Source: an uncultured Lachnospiraceae bacterium
Lineage (GTDB): Bacteria > Bacillota > Clostridia > Lachnospirales > Lachnospiraceae
Assembly: GCA_910584585.1 (NCBI GenBank)
Contig: CAJUBP010000001.1
Coordinates: 193,275 to 257,274 of the forward strand
Direction: 5' to 3'
DNA length: 64,000 nucleotides
Part shown: piece after piece, positions 8,012 through 17,231 of the stretch
Position numbering within the stretch: position 1 is the first letter of the stretch
How the letters are laid out: every line of letters starts with the position of its first letter
Notes under the pieces: model-generated
The model's database searches: none
Told to the model about the DNA's origin: nothing
What the model saw: only the letters and a program-made list of their open reading frames with translations
Program-made: the position numbers and the translations under genes

Positions 8012-9157
8012 TTAAACTACTTCTTTCTTCCTTACGAAGAAGGGTTTGGTGTCGGCGCCTTTGATCTCTTTGCCTTCTGAAATCTTTACTTTCTTGTCGG
8101 TGATGATGTATTCCGCATTTACGCCGGCTTCGATTTCGGTATCCTGCATCAGAATGGCGTTTTTCACTTTTGCGCCTTTGCCGATTTTCACACCTCGGAA
8201 CAGGATACAGTTCTCGATTTCACCTTCGATGACACAGCCGTCAGCTACCATTACGTTCTTTGCGGAAGAACCGTTGACATAGCGGGTGGGGTTATCGTCA
8301 CGGATTTTGGTGTAAATCGGGCTTCTGCCGAAGAGCTGTTCCAGATTCTCGTCTTCTAACAGCTTCATGCTCTCATCAAAGTACTCTTTCAGGCTGCCGA
8401 TACGGGCTGCATACTCTTTATATTCATAAGCATTTACTTTCAATTCATTCAGCTGGGGCATTAAGATATCCCGTTCCAGATATAATCCGCCTGCCTTAAA
8501 CGCCTCATTGACCAGTTCAATCAGATGCTCTCTCTCAAATACATATACGTTCATGGAGAAATTCTGTACGCCCGGCTCCTGAGGATTGATATGTATCCTC
8601 TTCACCCGGTCACCGTCCAAATCAAGGGTATAATAATTTCCTTTATTCAAATCTTCCGCTTTCATAATGCTCTGAGGAAGTTCTTCTTTTGTGTAAGCAA
8701 TGGTAGCGTCCGCACCGCTTTCAATATGTGCGTCCAGCAAGGCTTTAAAATCAAAATTGAACGCAATATTTGTGTCTGACAATACCACATATTTTTCTTT
8801 CTGTGATTTCAAAAATCCCAAAATACTGCCGAGCATGCCAACCCGGCCCGTATAAATTTCCATGTTTTTCTGGGCATAGGGCGGGAAAATATTTAATCCG
8901 CCGTTCTTACGGGACAAATCCCATTCACGGCCGGAGCCCAAATGATCCAGCAGAGAAAAATAATTTTCACGGACCAATACGGTAATATTGTCAATTCCGC
9001 AGTTTGCCATGCTGGAAAGCACAAAATCAATCATACGGTAACGGCCTGCAAAAGGAATGGAAGCCATCAGCCTCTCGCTGGTCAGTTCCGGTACAAGTTC
9101 ATCATAAGCATTGGGGAAAATGATGCCCAGTGCATTGGTGTTGCTGCTATTCATCAT
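8012..9157 (-). CDS. glgD: Glucose-1-phosphate adenylyltransferase, GlgD subunit
   Basis: Second subunit of ADP-glucose pyrophosphorylase, which supplies ADP-glucose for glycogen synthesis. The 381-residue protein has the nucleotidyltransferase fold with a degraded N-terminal signature (LGIIFPNAYDELVPELTSER in place of the GlgC GGxGxRL loop) and a C-terminal left-handed beta-helix. In Firmicutes GlgD is largely regulatory and pairs with GlgC. Its start ATG overlaps the glgC stop as ATGA, so translation is coupled. A second ATG at 9154 is an alternative start. Confidence 0.95.
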   Translation of the reverse strand: MMNSSNTNALGIIFPNAYDELVPELTSERLMASIPFAGRYRMIDFVLSSMANCGIDNITVLVRENYFSLLDHLGSGREWDLSRKNGGLNIFPPYAQKNMEIYTGRVGMLGSILGFLKSQKEKYVVLSDTNIAFNFDFKALLDAHIESGADATIAYTKEELPQSIMKAEDLNKGNYYTLDLDGDRVKRIHINPQEPGVQNFSMNVYVFEREHLIELVNEAFKAGGLYLERDILMPQLNELKVNAYEYKEYAARIGSLKEYFDESMKLLEDENLEQLFGRSPIYTKIRDDNPTRYVNGSSAKNVMVADGCVIEGEIENCILFRGVKIGKGAKVKNAILMQDTEIEAGVNAEYIITDKKVKISEGKEIKGADTKPFFVRKKEVV

Positions 9158-10359
9158 CGTTTATCACCATCCTTTACATTATCGCTCACCATTGCGTCCG
9201 GCCCGATGACAGCATCATCGCCTACATAGACGCCAGGTCCTACCGTTGCCACGCCTGCGGATTCTCCTTCCGGCATCTGCCCTACTACGGCATTCTGGCC
9301 GATAATTACATTTTCCGCTATAATGCAGTGCTTTACTTTCGCGCCTGCTTTGATAATCGTATTGCCCATGATTACGGCGTCTTCCACTTCAGCGCCCTCT
9401 TCTACCTTAACGCCTGCAAACAGGATGGAATGCTTGATGGAACCGGAAATGTTGCAGCCGTCTGTGATCATGGAATTCTCCACCGATGCGCCTGCATTGA
9501 TTTTATGGCCGGTCATACCGCTGTTTCGGCTGTAAATCTTCCATTTCTCATCGAACAGGTTGATTCCGCTGTTTTCCGGATCCAGAACTTCCATATTTGC
9601 CTCCCACAGGGAAGAAATAGTTCCTACATCTTTCCAGTATCCGCTGAACCGGTAAGCGTACATCTTTCTCTCATCTTTTAAGAGGTTCGGAATAATATTA
9701 TTTCCAAAGTCATTCTCAGATTCGGGATCTGCTTCGTCTTCTTCCAGATACTTTTTCAGGATATCCCAGTTAAAAATATAAATACCCATGGACGCCAGAT
9801 TTGATTTGGGTTCCTTGGGCTTCTCCTGGAATTCTGTAATCTTATCATTTTCGTCCGCAACCATCAGGCCGAACCGGGACGCCTCTTCCCAGGGCACTTC
9901 CATAACCGCTACGGAGAACTCTGCGCCTTTTTCTTTATGGAAGCGGAGGAAATCACTGTAATCCTGTTTACAGATCTGGTCGCCGGAAAGGATAATGACA
10001 TATTCCGGATCATACCTTGAAATAAATGAAAGGTTCTGGTAAATTGCGTTTGCCGTGCCTTTATACCAGTCAGAACCGGATGCCTGCTGATAAGGAGGAA
10101 GCACATGAACTCCGCCGTACAGACGGTCCAAATCCCACGGCTGGCCGTTTCCAATATACTCGTTTAAAACCAGTGGCTGGTACTGTGTCAGAATACCTAC
10201 CGTATCAATTCCAGAATTTACGCAGTTTGACAGCGGGAAGTCAATTATGCGGTATTTCCCGCCGAAAGGAACGGCCGGTTTTGCCAGCTTCTGGGTCAAC
10301 GCGTACAGACGGGACCCCTGGCCGCCGGCAAGAAGCATAGCTATCATTTCTTTACCCAT
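9154..10359 (-). CDS. glgC: Glucose-1-phosphate adenylyltransferase (ADP-glucose pyrophosphorylase) GlgC
   Basis: Catalyses ATP + glucose-1-phosphate to ADP-glucose + pyrophosphate, the committed step of glycogen synthesis. The 401-residue protein has the catalytic loop AGGQGSRLYALT, the KPAVPFGGKYRIIDF motif and a C-terminal left-handed beta-helix of hexapeptide repeats. Start ATG follows AAAGGAGAGAG. The gene is first in a glgCD operon with its own promoter; the other glg genes are not in this window. Confidence 0.97.
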   Translation of the reverse strand: MGKEMIAMLLAGGQGSRLYALTQKLAKPAVPFGGKYRIIDFPLSNCVNSGIDTVGILTQYQPLVLNEYIGNGQPWDLDRLYGGVHVLPPYQQASGSDWYKGTANAIYQNLSFISRYDPEYVIILSGDQICKQDYSDFLRFHKEKGAEFSVAVMEVPWEEASRFGLMVADENDKITEFQEKPKEPKSNLASMGIYIFNWDILKKYLEEDEADPESENDFGNNIIPNLLKDERKMYAYRFSGYWKDVGTISSLWEANMEVLDPENSGINLFDEKWKIYSRNSGMTGHKINAGASVENSMITDGCNISGSIKHSILFAGVKVEEGAEVEDAVIMGNTIIKAGAKVKHCIIAENVIIGQNAVVGQMPEGESAGVATVGPGVYVGDDAVIGPDAMVSDNVKDGDKR

Positions 10360-10437
10360 TTTCTCTCTCCTTTGCTTTTGATAATTAATTTTGGTTCCGG
10401 GACTATAATGTTAAAATGTCCCAGTCCCATTGTTATT

Positions 10438-10466
10438 ATTGTACAGGATTATGACTTTTTTGTAAA
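10438..10466 (-). promoter_or_regulatory. Promoter of glgCD
   Basis: On the minus strand TTTACA (10466-10461), 17 bp, TACAAT (10443-10438), in the 204-bp gap between hipA and glgC. It leaves a 5' leader of about 75 nt, in which no riboswitch fold was recognised. Confidence 0.65.
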
Positions 10467-10563
10467 CAAATTATTGCAATTTTACCATAAAAACCTTTCT
10501 TTTTTTGAGATATGAGCAATTTTGACATATTTTTCACAGATTCCTGCCTTCCATCCGCAGTTT

Positions 10564-11688
10564 TCACGAAAAATCCTTCAAATATTCCGCAAGATCCGCC
10601 TTTGTAATCTCCCTTATCTCATCCGCAAGATTTCTCGCCTTCTCCTTATCAAATCCAATCTGTCCGGCGACGGCCAGCAAATCTTCCCTGGAGGGATTGC
10701 GGCCGTTTCCATTCACCGTTGTGGCGTGTTCCCCGCCGATGGAATTGCTGTAAGTCAAATCATAGGCCGGCGACAGGCGCCACTGCCCGTCTTCGCACAA
10801 ATAGGAAAAATTCTTAGAATGGTCGTCTCTGTTATGGGCAAACACGTTAAAGCACATCAACCGGTAAAGTTTCTCTATCTCCCTGTAGTCCTGGGTCAGC
10901 TTCAAGGTAAGCTGCATCAGAATATGATAGTCCAGGTTGGGAATCCGGTGGGACGTTTCCAGCAGCGCGCTGACTGAAACCATATGAATCCGCTGTCCCT
11001 CTCTGCGGTCAAACCGTTTTACCGCAAAATATCCGGCTGTTTTCTGAGACGGAAGCAGCCGGGTCTCCGGCATGGAAATCCCGCATCTTTTGGCGCACCG
11101 GGCATATTCATATTCCTGCTTCCCGATATTCTCCCAATCCAGGGAAGAGGGAAACTTCACAATCCACTCTTCTCCCTCCATCTGATAAAATATTTTGGGC
11201 CTTGCGCCTCCCGAAGAGCCTCCCATCCGAAAAAGCTCATCCAGATTATCAGACTGTTCTGAGGCAAAAATCCTTTCGCATTCTGCCGCAATCTCATCCA
11301 ACGTCATTCTTGTTTCTTCTGTCTCCAGATAATGTTCCGGCTGGTAAATCAGCGCTCCCATTCCTGTGCTGCCTACAATCGCCAGCCGGTTGATACTGTC
11401 TACCTCTGCGGGATTGATCTTGTTTTTCAGCATCAGCCGATCCAACAGCAGCCGTCCCCATCCGTCTGGAAGGCTGTCGGAAAACACGCCGAACAATCCC
11501 TCAAAGGGATCATATTTTTTCGGCAGAAACACGCCTTTTTCCAACGGCAGGGACAGGGGATTGAGGGAGTATCCCTCTGCCAGCCAGTCTCTGTCATACT
11601 CAAACGCCGCAAGATGATTCCGGGCTGCAGCCAAAGTCCCCGCTTTCCGGGTTCCGATAAAAACTTCCAATGTTTTATAGTTGTTCAT
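10564..11688 (-). CDS. hipA: HipA family serine/threonine kinase, toxin of a HipBA module
   Basis: 374-residue HipA-type kinase; known relatives phosphorylate translation factors such as glutamyl-tRNA synthetase and cause dormancy. Visible are the N-terminal subdomain, the P-loop-like GGSSGGARPK (about 180), the catalytic loop HNRDDHSKNF (about 290) and the metal-binding SPAYDLTYS. Start ATG 11688 is preceded by AGGAGG and overlaps the end of the HTH gene by 14 bp, so translation is probably coupled. The open frame extends 25 codons further up, but those have no ribosome binding site. The active-site residues look intact. The target here is unknown. Confidence 0.92.
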   Translation of the reverse strand: MNNYKTLEVFIGTRKAGTLAAARNHLAAFEYDRDWLAEGYSLNPLSLPLEKGVFLPKKYDPFEGLFGVFSDSLPDGWGRLLLDRLMLKNKINPAEVDSINRLAIVGSTGMGALIYQPEHYLETEETRMTLDEIAAECERIFASEQSDNLDELFRMGGSSGGARPKIFYQMEGEEWIVKFPSSLDWENIGKQEYEYARCAKRCGISMPETRLLPSQKTAGYFAVKRFDRREGQRIHMVSVSALLETSHRIPNLDYHILMQLTLKLTQDYREIEKLYRLMCFNVFAHNRDDHSKNFSYLCEDGQWRLSPAYDLTYSNSIGGEHATTVNGNGRNPSREDLLAVAGQIGFDKEKARNLADEIREITKADLAEYLKDFS

Positions 11689-11956
11689 CAATAACCTCCT
11701 GAATGGATGAATAGCCTTTCTTTGCAAACAGTGAATCAAAATCGTCTGCGCATCCCAGTGCAAACGCGATTTTCACAAGAGAGGATAATGATATTTCTCC
11801 CGTCTGTTCAAAACGTTTCAGCGAACCCAGGCTTACATCGGAACGCTGGCTGAGCTGAACCTGTGATAATTTTTTCTCCTTTCTCCGCTCCCGCATTCTG
11901 CCTGCAATTTCTGTTTTCACTCCATCCGGCGACTTCAAAAATGTAAAGTTGTTCAT
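11675..11956 (-). CDS. hipB: HipB-like XRE antitoxin and repressor
   Basis: 93-residue protein with one XRE helix-turn-helix (LSQVQLSQRSDVSLGSLKRF) and a short C-terminal tail KKGYSSIQEVI. It is expected to neutralise HipA and repress the operon. The frame could also start at a TTG at 11992. However, the sequence there reads as a promoter whose start point would fall at about 11957, next to the ATG at 11956, so the shorter, possibly leaderless, form is preferred. No Shine-Dalgarno sequence precedes either start. Confidence 0.82.
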   Translation of the reverse strand: MNNFTFLKSPDGVKTEIAGRMRERRKEKKLSQVQLSQRSDVSLGSLKRFEQTGEISLSSLVKIAFALGCADDFDSLFAKKGYSSIQEVIDEQL

Positions 11957-11992
11957 GGATAATATTTTATCCCATTTTGGCGATTTTATCAA
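11954..11992 (-). promoter_or_regulatory. hipBA promoter with palindromic operator
   Basis: On the minus strand TTGATA (11992-11987), 17 bp, TAAAAT (11969-11964). The near-palindrome GGGATAAAATATTATCC lies over the -10 box, placed for repression by HipB. Confidence 0.5.
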
Positions 11993-12049
11993 GATCTGGC
12001 TAATATTTTATTCCTTTTTTGCGGTTTATGCAGGACCTTTTATATTTGG

Positions 12050-12290
12050 AGACGGAGGTCACTAAGGACGAATGTTTCATATTTGGAAACGGACGGAACT
12101 AGGGGATTGCCTTTTGGCACACAAACTGGGCAACGTTCCGGTAAACTAACTGCTAACTCCAACTAAGGAAGTCAGGAGAGCCTTCCTTCCTAAGTTTCCG
12201 TAAGCAGTGGATTTTACCTCCACTAAGGGCGCCCATGAATCGTTTGCTTAGCCAAAGGGCAATCCCCTAGTTCCTGTGTATCGAAATATA
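12050..12290. repeat. Large nested-hairpin intergenic repeat
   Basis: The gap between hipB and the AraC gene has no reading frame of note. The outer arms pair GGAACTAGGGGATTGCC (from 12105) with GGCAATCCCCTAGTTCC (ending near 12272). Inside, ACTGCTAAC pairs with GTAAGCAGT and AACTAAGGAAG with CTTCCTAAGTT. The left flank TTTGGAAACGGACGGAA recurs at 24050. Just after it, GATATTTGCACTAAATTCAG (about 12297-12316) resembles the element at 46253. It is either a palindromic mobile repeat or a structured RNA. Confidence 0.5.
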
Positions 12291-12384
12291 TTACGTGATA
12301 TTTGCACTAAATTCAGAATGAACTACAAATGTTCAAGCGATAGTATAAATATCGCATTAAGTCAGAGTATTTATTTCAAAAATG

Positions 12385-12413
12385 TTGCAGGCTGTTCTTT
12401 CCCTGTGTAAAAT
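12385..12413 (+). promoter_or_regulatory. Promoter of the AraC-type regulator
   Basis: TTGCAG (12385-12390), 17 bp, TAAAAT (12408-12413), leading to the ribosome binding site AAAGGAGG before the ATG at 12448. Confidence 0.55.
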
Positions 12414-12447
12414 GAAATCAGCGCACCATTGCAAAGGAGGTTTCCCT

Positions 12448-13356
12448 ATGGAAAATGCGTATGTGTTAGAGATTTCTGATTCTAAATTCAAAGACCTGTT
12501 CCTCTGTTTCTGCGGTTACGCTCAGTGCGAGCCTCTCCACAGTTTCGGCCCGGCTGCGCGCCCCAATTATCTGATCCATTATATTATGGACGGAAAAGGC
12601 ATCTATCAAACTGGGGAACATAAATTTCAATTAGAAGCGGGGGAGGGTTTTTTAATTGAACCGGATGTGCTCACTTATTATCAGGCAGATCGGGAACAGC
12701 CCTGGAGTTATCTCTGGGTGGGATTTTCCGGCAGGCATGCGGGGGAATATTTAGAGGATTTGGGATTAAACAGCAGACAGCTTACCTTCCGTTCCAGCCA
12801 GGGCAAGGAACTCAAGCACCTGATTCTGCAGATGATGAAATGCCAGGACGATTCCGTCACCAGCCAGTACCGGCTGCAGAGCCTTCTGTACGGATTTTTT
12901 GAAATTCTCTCCCGGGATGTATCGGCCCAGGAAGAAGCAGAATCTATGGAAAATTTCTATGTGGATCGGGCCATCAGCTACATCCGAAACAATTATTCCG
13001 CAGATATCAAAGTCACGGACATTGCCAACCATTTATGCGTCAACCGCAGCTATCTCTACAAGCTTTTTAAAAATTCCCTCCAGATGTCGCCCCAGGAATT
13101 TCTCACCAAGTTCCGAATTTCCCGGGCAAAGGAGCTGTTAAGCATCACGAAGCTGTCCATTGAAAATATTGCATTCTCCTGCGGCTACCAGGACGCCCTT
13201 GTTTTCTCCAAAGCTTTCAAGAAAAATACCGGCAGCGTGCCTACCGTTTACCGCAAAGAGCATCAGGAAATGATTCAGAAAAACCTGAAAGAAAACTGGG
13301 AATTGCTGGAAGAGTTAAATACAGAACAGACTTTTCAAAATCTCCGTCAGACATAG
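12448..13356 (+). CDS. AraC family transcriptional regulator
   Basis: 302-residue regulator with an N-terminal cupin-type sensor domain (HYIMDGKGIYQTGEHKFQLE region, about 45-90) and a C-terminal double helix-turn-helix (about 195-290), including LCVNRSYLYKLFKNS and IENIAFSCGYQDALVFSKAF. Start ATG 12448 follows AAAGGAGG; the open frame upstream to 12382 overlaps the promoter. It precedes and probably activates the alpha-galactoside operon at 13586-17872, sensing a sugar such as melibiose or raffinose by analogy with MsmR/RafR. The ligand is inferred. Confidence 0.92.
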   Translation: MENAYVLEISDSKFKDLFLCFCGYAQCEPLHSFGPAARPNYLIHYIMDGKGIYQTGEHKFQLEAGEGFLIEPDVLTYYQADREQPWSYLWVGFSGRHAGEYLEDLGLNSRQLTFRSSQGKELKHLILQMMKCQDDSVTSQYRLQSLLYGFFEILSRDVSAQEEAESMENFYVDRAISYIRNNYSADIKVTDIANHLCVNRSYLYKLFKNSLQMSPQEFLTKFRISRAKELLSITKLSIENIAFSCGYQDALVFSKAFKKNTGSVPTVYRKEHQEMIQKNLKENWELLEELNTEQTFQNLRQT

Positions 13357-13485
13357 CGGCAAAATGGATCTATGAAATACAACGCAGACTTTTCAAAGCC
13401 TTCCTAAATAGAACGGCAAAATGTTCAAAATAATATATTAGGAAACATTTTGACTGTTTGCGGCAACAAAACATGCTACCTGCTT

Positions 13486-13526
13486 TTTCTCTCACCAGAT
13501 ATAATATAGCTAAGTTGAGAGAGAAA
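13486..13526 (+). promoter_or_regulatory. Regulated promoter of the GPH-GH36 operon
   Basis: TATAAT (13500-13505) has no good -35 box. It is framed by an inverted repeat TTTCTCTCA (13486-13494) and TGAGAGAGAAA (13516-13526). A weak -35 with symmetrical flanks suits an activator-dependent or repressible sugar promoter. Confidence 0.5.
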
Positions 13527-13585
13527 CATGCGCGCAAATCTTCTCACTTAATATTTACAACAATAAAAGAATATTGGAGGATATT

Positions 13586-15022
13586 ATGATGAGTAAGGAA
13601 ACAACAAAATCTGCAAATCCAGTTTATAAGCACGTATCAGCACGGGAAAAGTATTGCTTTGGCATCGGGGCAATCGGAAAAGACGCTATCGTCAATCTGG
13701 TAGGCGCGTTTCTGATGCTGTATTTTACAGATACGCTGTATCTGGCCCCGGCATTTGTAGGCGTTTTATTCTTTGTGGCGCGTATCTGGGACGCAGTGAA
13801 CGACCCGGTGATGGGCATGATTGTAGACAACACCAAGTCACGCTACGGTAAATTCCGTATCTGGTTAGTCGTGGGCACACTGCTCAACTCTGTGGTCTTT
13901 GTGCTGCTGTTTCACAGCTTCAACTTAAAGGGGACCGCGCTCTATGCCTATGTATCCGTGATGTACATATTATACGGCATGACCTACACCATTATGGACG
14001 TGCCCTACTGGTCCTGGCTCCCCAACCTGACCAATGACCCGAGAGAACGGGAAAAGGTATCTGTGATTCCCCGTTTCTTCGCCAGCCTTGCCGGATTTTC
14101 CGTGGCGACTTTCGGTCTCTATGTCATCCACAGCCTGAATCGGATGGCGGGAGAAGAAAACCTTTACGCAGAGCACGGATACACTGTATTCGCCATTATC
14201 ATTGCAGTCATCTTCATCGTCACCATCGGAATTACCGTCTGCAATGTAAAAGAAGAGTCCACCCTGGGAAGCAAGTCCACCAAAACAAGCTTAAAGCAGG
14301 CGTTTACCATTATCTTTCAGAACGACCAGCTAATCGCGTTTATCGGCCTGCTCCTCACTTTTAACCTCTCCACCCAGATTGCCAAAAGCTTCGCCGTATA
14401 TTACTTCAAAAATGTCTGCGGAAACGAATACCTGTACTCCATTTTCGGCTTCGCAATTATCGCTGAAATGCTGGGCCTTGTGGCATTCCCCAAAATCGCA
14501 GAAAAAATCAGCCGCGAAAAAGTATACCTGGCCGCCTGCTTCCTGCCGATTCTTGGATTTGCCCTCCTTGGCGCTTTCGGCTTTATCGCACCAAAAAGTT
14601 CCGTGTTCGTTATCATAAGCTGCGCATTTATCTTCTTCGGTTCCGGCCTCTCCTTAGGCGTAACCACCTGCTGCATGGCCGACGTCATCGACTACGGCGA
14701 GGTAAAATTCGGCGTCAGAAATGAAAGCGTCACCTGTTCTACACAGACGTTTCTGATGAAAGCTGCCATGGCCGCCGCCGGCGGACTCTCCGGCGTGGGA
14801 CTTCAGATTGTGGGATACAACGCCAAACTGGAAACACAATCTGCCGGCACAGTTTTCGGCATCCGTGTCATGATGATTGTGATTCCGATTATCCTAGCAG
14901 CAATCAGCTACATGATTTACAACCGCTTCTACTGCCTAAAAGGAGAGAAAATGGAAGAAATAACCGCCAAATTAAATGAAAAACACGACAGAAAAGGAGG
15001 TTCCCATGATTATTTATCATGA
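13586..15022 (+). CDS. GPH family sugar:cation symporter
   Basis: About 478-residue, 12-segment membrane transporter of the glycoside-pentoside-hexuronide family (MelB/LacS-like), which takes up glycosides with a cation. Family marks are ARIWDAVNDPVMGMIVDNT near residue 70 and FFGSGLSLGVTTCCMADVIDYGE in the second half. GGAGG at 13576-13580 precedes ATGs at 13586 and 13589; either may be used. It overlaps the GH36 gene by 17 bp. No C-terminal EIIA-like domain is present. The substrate is inferred to be an alpha-galactoside from the partner gene. Confidence 0.93.
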   Translation: MMSKETTKSANPVYKHVSAREKYCFGIGAIGKDAIVNLVGAFLMLYFTDTLYLAPAFVGVLFFVARIWDAVNDPVMGMIVDNTKSRYGKFRIWLVVGTLLNSVVFVLLFHSFNLKGTALYAYVSVMYILYGMTYTIMDVPYWSWLPNLTNDPREREKVSVIPRFFASLAGFSVATFGLYVIHSLNRMAGEENLYAEHGYTVFAIIIAVIFIVTIGITVCNVKEESTLGSKSTKTSLKQAFTIIFQNDQLIAFIGLLLTFNLSTQIAKSFAVYYFKNVCGNEYLYSIFGFAIIAEMLGLVAFPKIAEKISREKVYLAACFLPILGFALLGAFGFIAPKSSVFVIISCAFIFFGSGLSLGVTTCCMADVIDYGEVKFGVRNESVTCSTQTFLMKAAMAAAGGLSGVGLQIVGYNAKLETQSAGTVFGIRVMMIVIPIILAAISYMIYNRFYCLKGEKMEEITAKLNEKHDRKGGSHDYLS

Positions 15023-17231
15023 AAGAAGCAGAACATTTCATCTGCGCAACCATTCCATCAGCTACATCATGACAGTCATGCCAAACGGCCATATGGGCCA
15101 ATTATATTTCGGGAAGAAAATCCGGGATAAAGAGGATTTCTCCTACCTGCTGGAAACCTGCGAACGGCCCATGACTTCTTACCTCTATGAAAATGACAGA
15201 ACCTTTTCCTTAGAGCATATCCGGCAGGAATACCCGGTATTCGGCACAACGGATTACCGGCAGCCCGCTGTGGATATCCGGCAGGAAAACGGCAGCCGGA
15301 TTCTGGATTTTAAATACCAGGCACATACCATTGCCAAAGGGAAGCCCCCATTAAAAGGGCTTCCGGCAACCTACGCCGAATCCGACGAAGAAGCCCAAAC
15401 CCTGACCCTGATTCTGAAGGATGAAGTATCCGGCATCTGCGCAGAACTTTTTTACACCATATTCCGCCAGGGCGGCATCCTTGCCCGCAGCGTCCGTCTC
15501 AGCAACCAGGGAACTGCTCCGGTACAGTTAGAACGGGCCATGAGCCTCTGTCTGGATCTGCCGGAGCGTGATTATGAATGGCTGCAGCTTTCCGGCTGCT
15601 GGGCAAGAGAATGTCATATCCATAAGAGAACTTTGGAACCGGGCATCCAGTCCATCGGAAGCATGCGGGGCAATTCCTCCCACGAGCACAATCCATTTCT
15701 GGTACTGAAACGGGAAAACACAGACGAACGCCAGGGGGAAGCCATCGGATTTTCTCTGATTTACAGCGGCAATTTCCGTATTCAGGCCGAGGCGGACGCC
15801 CATGAAACCCTCCGCGTTCTGGCAGGAATCGATCCGGAAACTTTTTCCTGGAAATTAGACAGCGGCGAAAGTTTCCAGACCCCTGAGGCTGTTATGGTCT
15901 ATACCGATCAGGGATTAAACCGCCTGAGCCAGACTTTCCATAAATTATATCAAAAACGCCTGGCAAGAGGTTACTGGCGGGACAGAGTAAGGCCCATTTT
16001 AAATAACAACTGGGAGGCCACCTATTTTGACTTCACAGAGGAACGTCTGGTGGAAATTGCCGCAAAAGCCAAGGAATGCGGAGTGGAACTGTTCGTATTA
16101 GACGACGGCTGGTTCGGCGCCCGCAGCAGCGACAAAGCGGGACTGGGGGACTGGAAGGCCAATCCGAAACGGCTCCCCCAAGGCATCCGGGGACTGTCCG
16201 AACGAATCGAAGAACTGGGATTAAAATTCGGTCTCTGGTTCGAGCCGGAAATGGTAAATAAGGACTCTGATTTCTACCGATCCCATCCCGACTGGATCAT
16301 CGCGGCGCCCCATCGGCCTGCTTCCCACGGACGCTACCAGTATGTACTTGATTTTTCCCGAAAAGAAGTGGTGGACGCCATCTATCAGCAGATGTCCAAA
16401 ATCCTGCGGGAGTCAAAGATCTCTTACATCAAATGGGATATGAACCGCAGCATTACCGAATGTTATTCCAAGGCACTTCCCCCGGACCGGCAGGGGGAAG
16501 TGTACCACCGGTATATCCTGGGCGTGTATGACCTGTATGAACGTTTGACCACAGAATTTCCGGAAGTTCTGTTTGAGTCCTGCGCCAGCGGCGGCGGCAG
16601 ATTCGATCCCGGCATGCTGTACTATGCGCCTCAGGGCTGGGCCAGCGATAACAGCGATGCGATAGAACGGCTGAAAATTCAGTACGGAACCTCTATGTGC
16701 TATCCCATCAGCAGCATAGGTTCTCACGTATCTGTCACGCCCAACCATCAGGTCTTCCGCTGCACGCCTCTTCACACAAGGGCAAATGCGGCTTATTTCG
16801 GCACGTTCGGATATGAGCTGGATCTCAACAAATTAACGGAAGAAGAACTGGCGGAAGTAAAAGAACAGATTGCCTTTATGAAACAATACCGGGAAGTGCT
16901 GCAATACGGCAGCTTCTACCGTCTGAAAAGTCCTTTTGAGGGCAATGAAACTGTATGGATGGCAGTAAGCCAGGATCAGAAAACTGCAATTGTAGGATGG
17001 TACCGAACCTTAAACTGCGTCAACGCCTCCTATACCCGGGTGCGTCTGGAAGGGCTGAACCCTGATTACTGTTACCGGAATAAATATACCGGACTGTGCC
17101 ATTACGGCGATGAACTGATGCACGCAGGGCTGATCACCAGCGACGATACGGCAGGCCAGGTGCCGGCAGACGCTGTGCCTCCCAGTGATTTTGAATCCAG
17201 AATCTATGTACTGGAGGTGGAAGAATCTTGA
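15006..17231 (+). CDS. Alpha-galactosidase, glycoside hydrolase family 36
   Basis: 741-residue cytoplasmic enzyme that removes terminal alpha-1,6-galactose from melibiose, raffinose or stachyose. It has an N-terminal beta-sandwich, a central TIM barrel with FVLDDGWFG, the nucleophile motif IKWDMNR (about 478) and the acid/base region SDNSDAIERL (about 548), and a C-terminal beta domain. Length matches the tetrameric bacterial RafA/AgaA type. Start ATG 15006 follows AAAAGGAGG inside the end of the transporter gene; 4-bp coupling to the next gene. No signal peptide, so the sugar is cleaved after uptake. Confidence 0.96.
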   Translation: MIIYHERSRTFHLRNHSISYIMTVMPNGHMGQLYFGKKIRDKEDFSYLLETCERPMTSYLYENDRTFSLEHIRQEYPVFGTTDYRQPAVDIRQENGSRILDFKYQAHTIAKGKPPLKGLPATYAESDEEAQTLTLILKDEVSGICAELFYTIFRQGGILARSVRLSNQGTAPVQLERAMSLCLDLPERDYEWLQLSGCWARECHIHKRTLEPGIQSIGSMRGNSSHEHNPFLVLKRENTDERQGEAIGFSLIYSGNFRIQAEADAHETLRVLAGIDPETFSWKLDSGESFQTPEAVMVYTDQGLNRLSQTFHKLYQKRLARGYWRDRVRPILNNNWEATYFDFTEERLVEIAAKAKECGVELFVLDDGWFGARSSDKAGLGDWKANPKRLPQGIRGLSERIEELGLKFGLWFEPEMVNKDSDFYRSHPDWIIAAPHRPASHGRYQYVLDFSRKEVVDAIYQQMSKILRESKISYIKWDMNRSITECYSKALPPDRQGEVYHRYILGVYDLYERLTTEFPEVLFESCASGGGRFDPGMLYYAPQGWASDNSDAIERLKIQYGTSMCYPISSIGSHVSVTPNHQVFRCTPLHTRANAAYFGTFGYELDLNKLTEEELAEVKEQIAFMKQYREVLQYGSFYRLKSPFEGNETVWMAVSQDQKTAIVGWYRTLNCVNASYTRVRLEGLNPDYCYRNKYTGLCHYGDELMHAGLITSDDTAGQVPADAVPPSDFESRIYVLEVEES

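Noticed and set aside
10360..10437. Riboswitch in the glgC leader
   Set aside because: Leader of about 75 nt with one weak stem (GGGAC/GTCCC); no known riboswitch motif.
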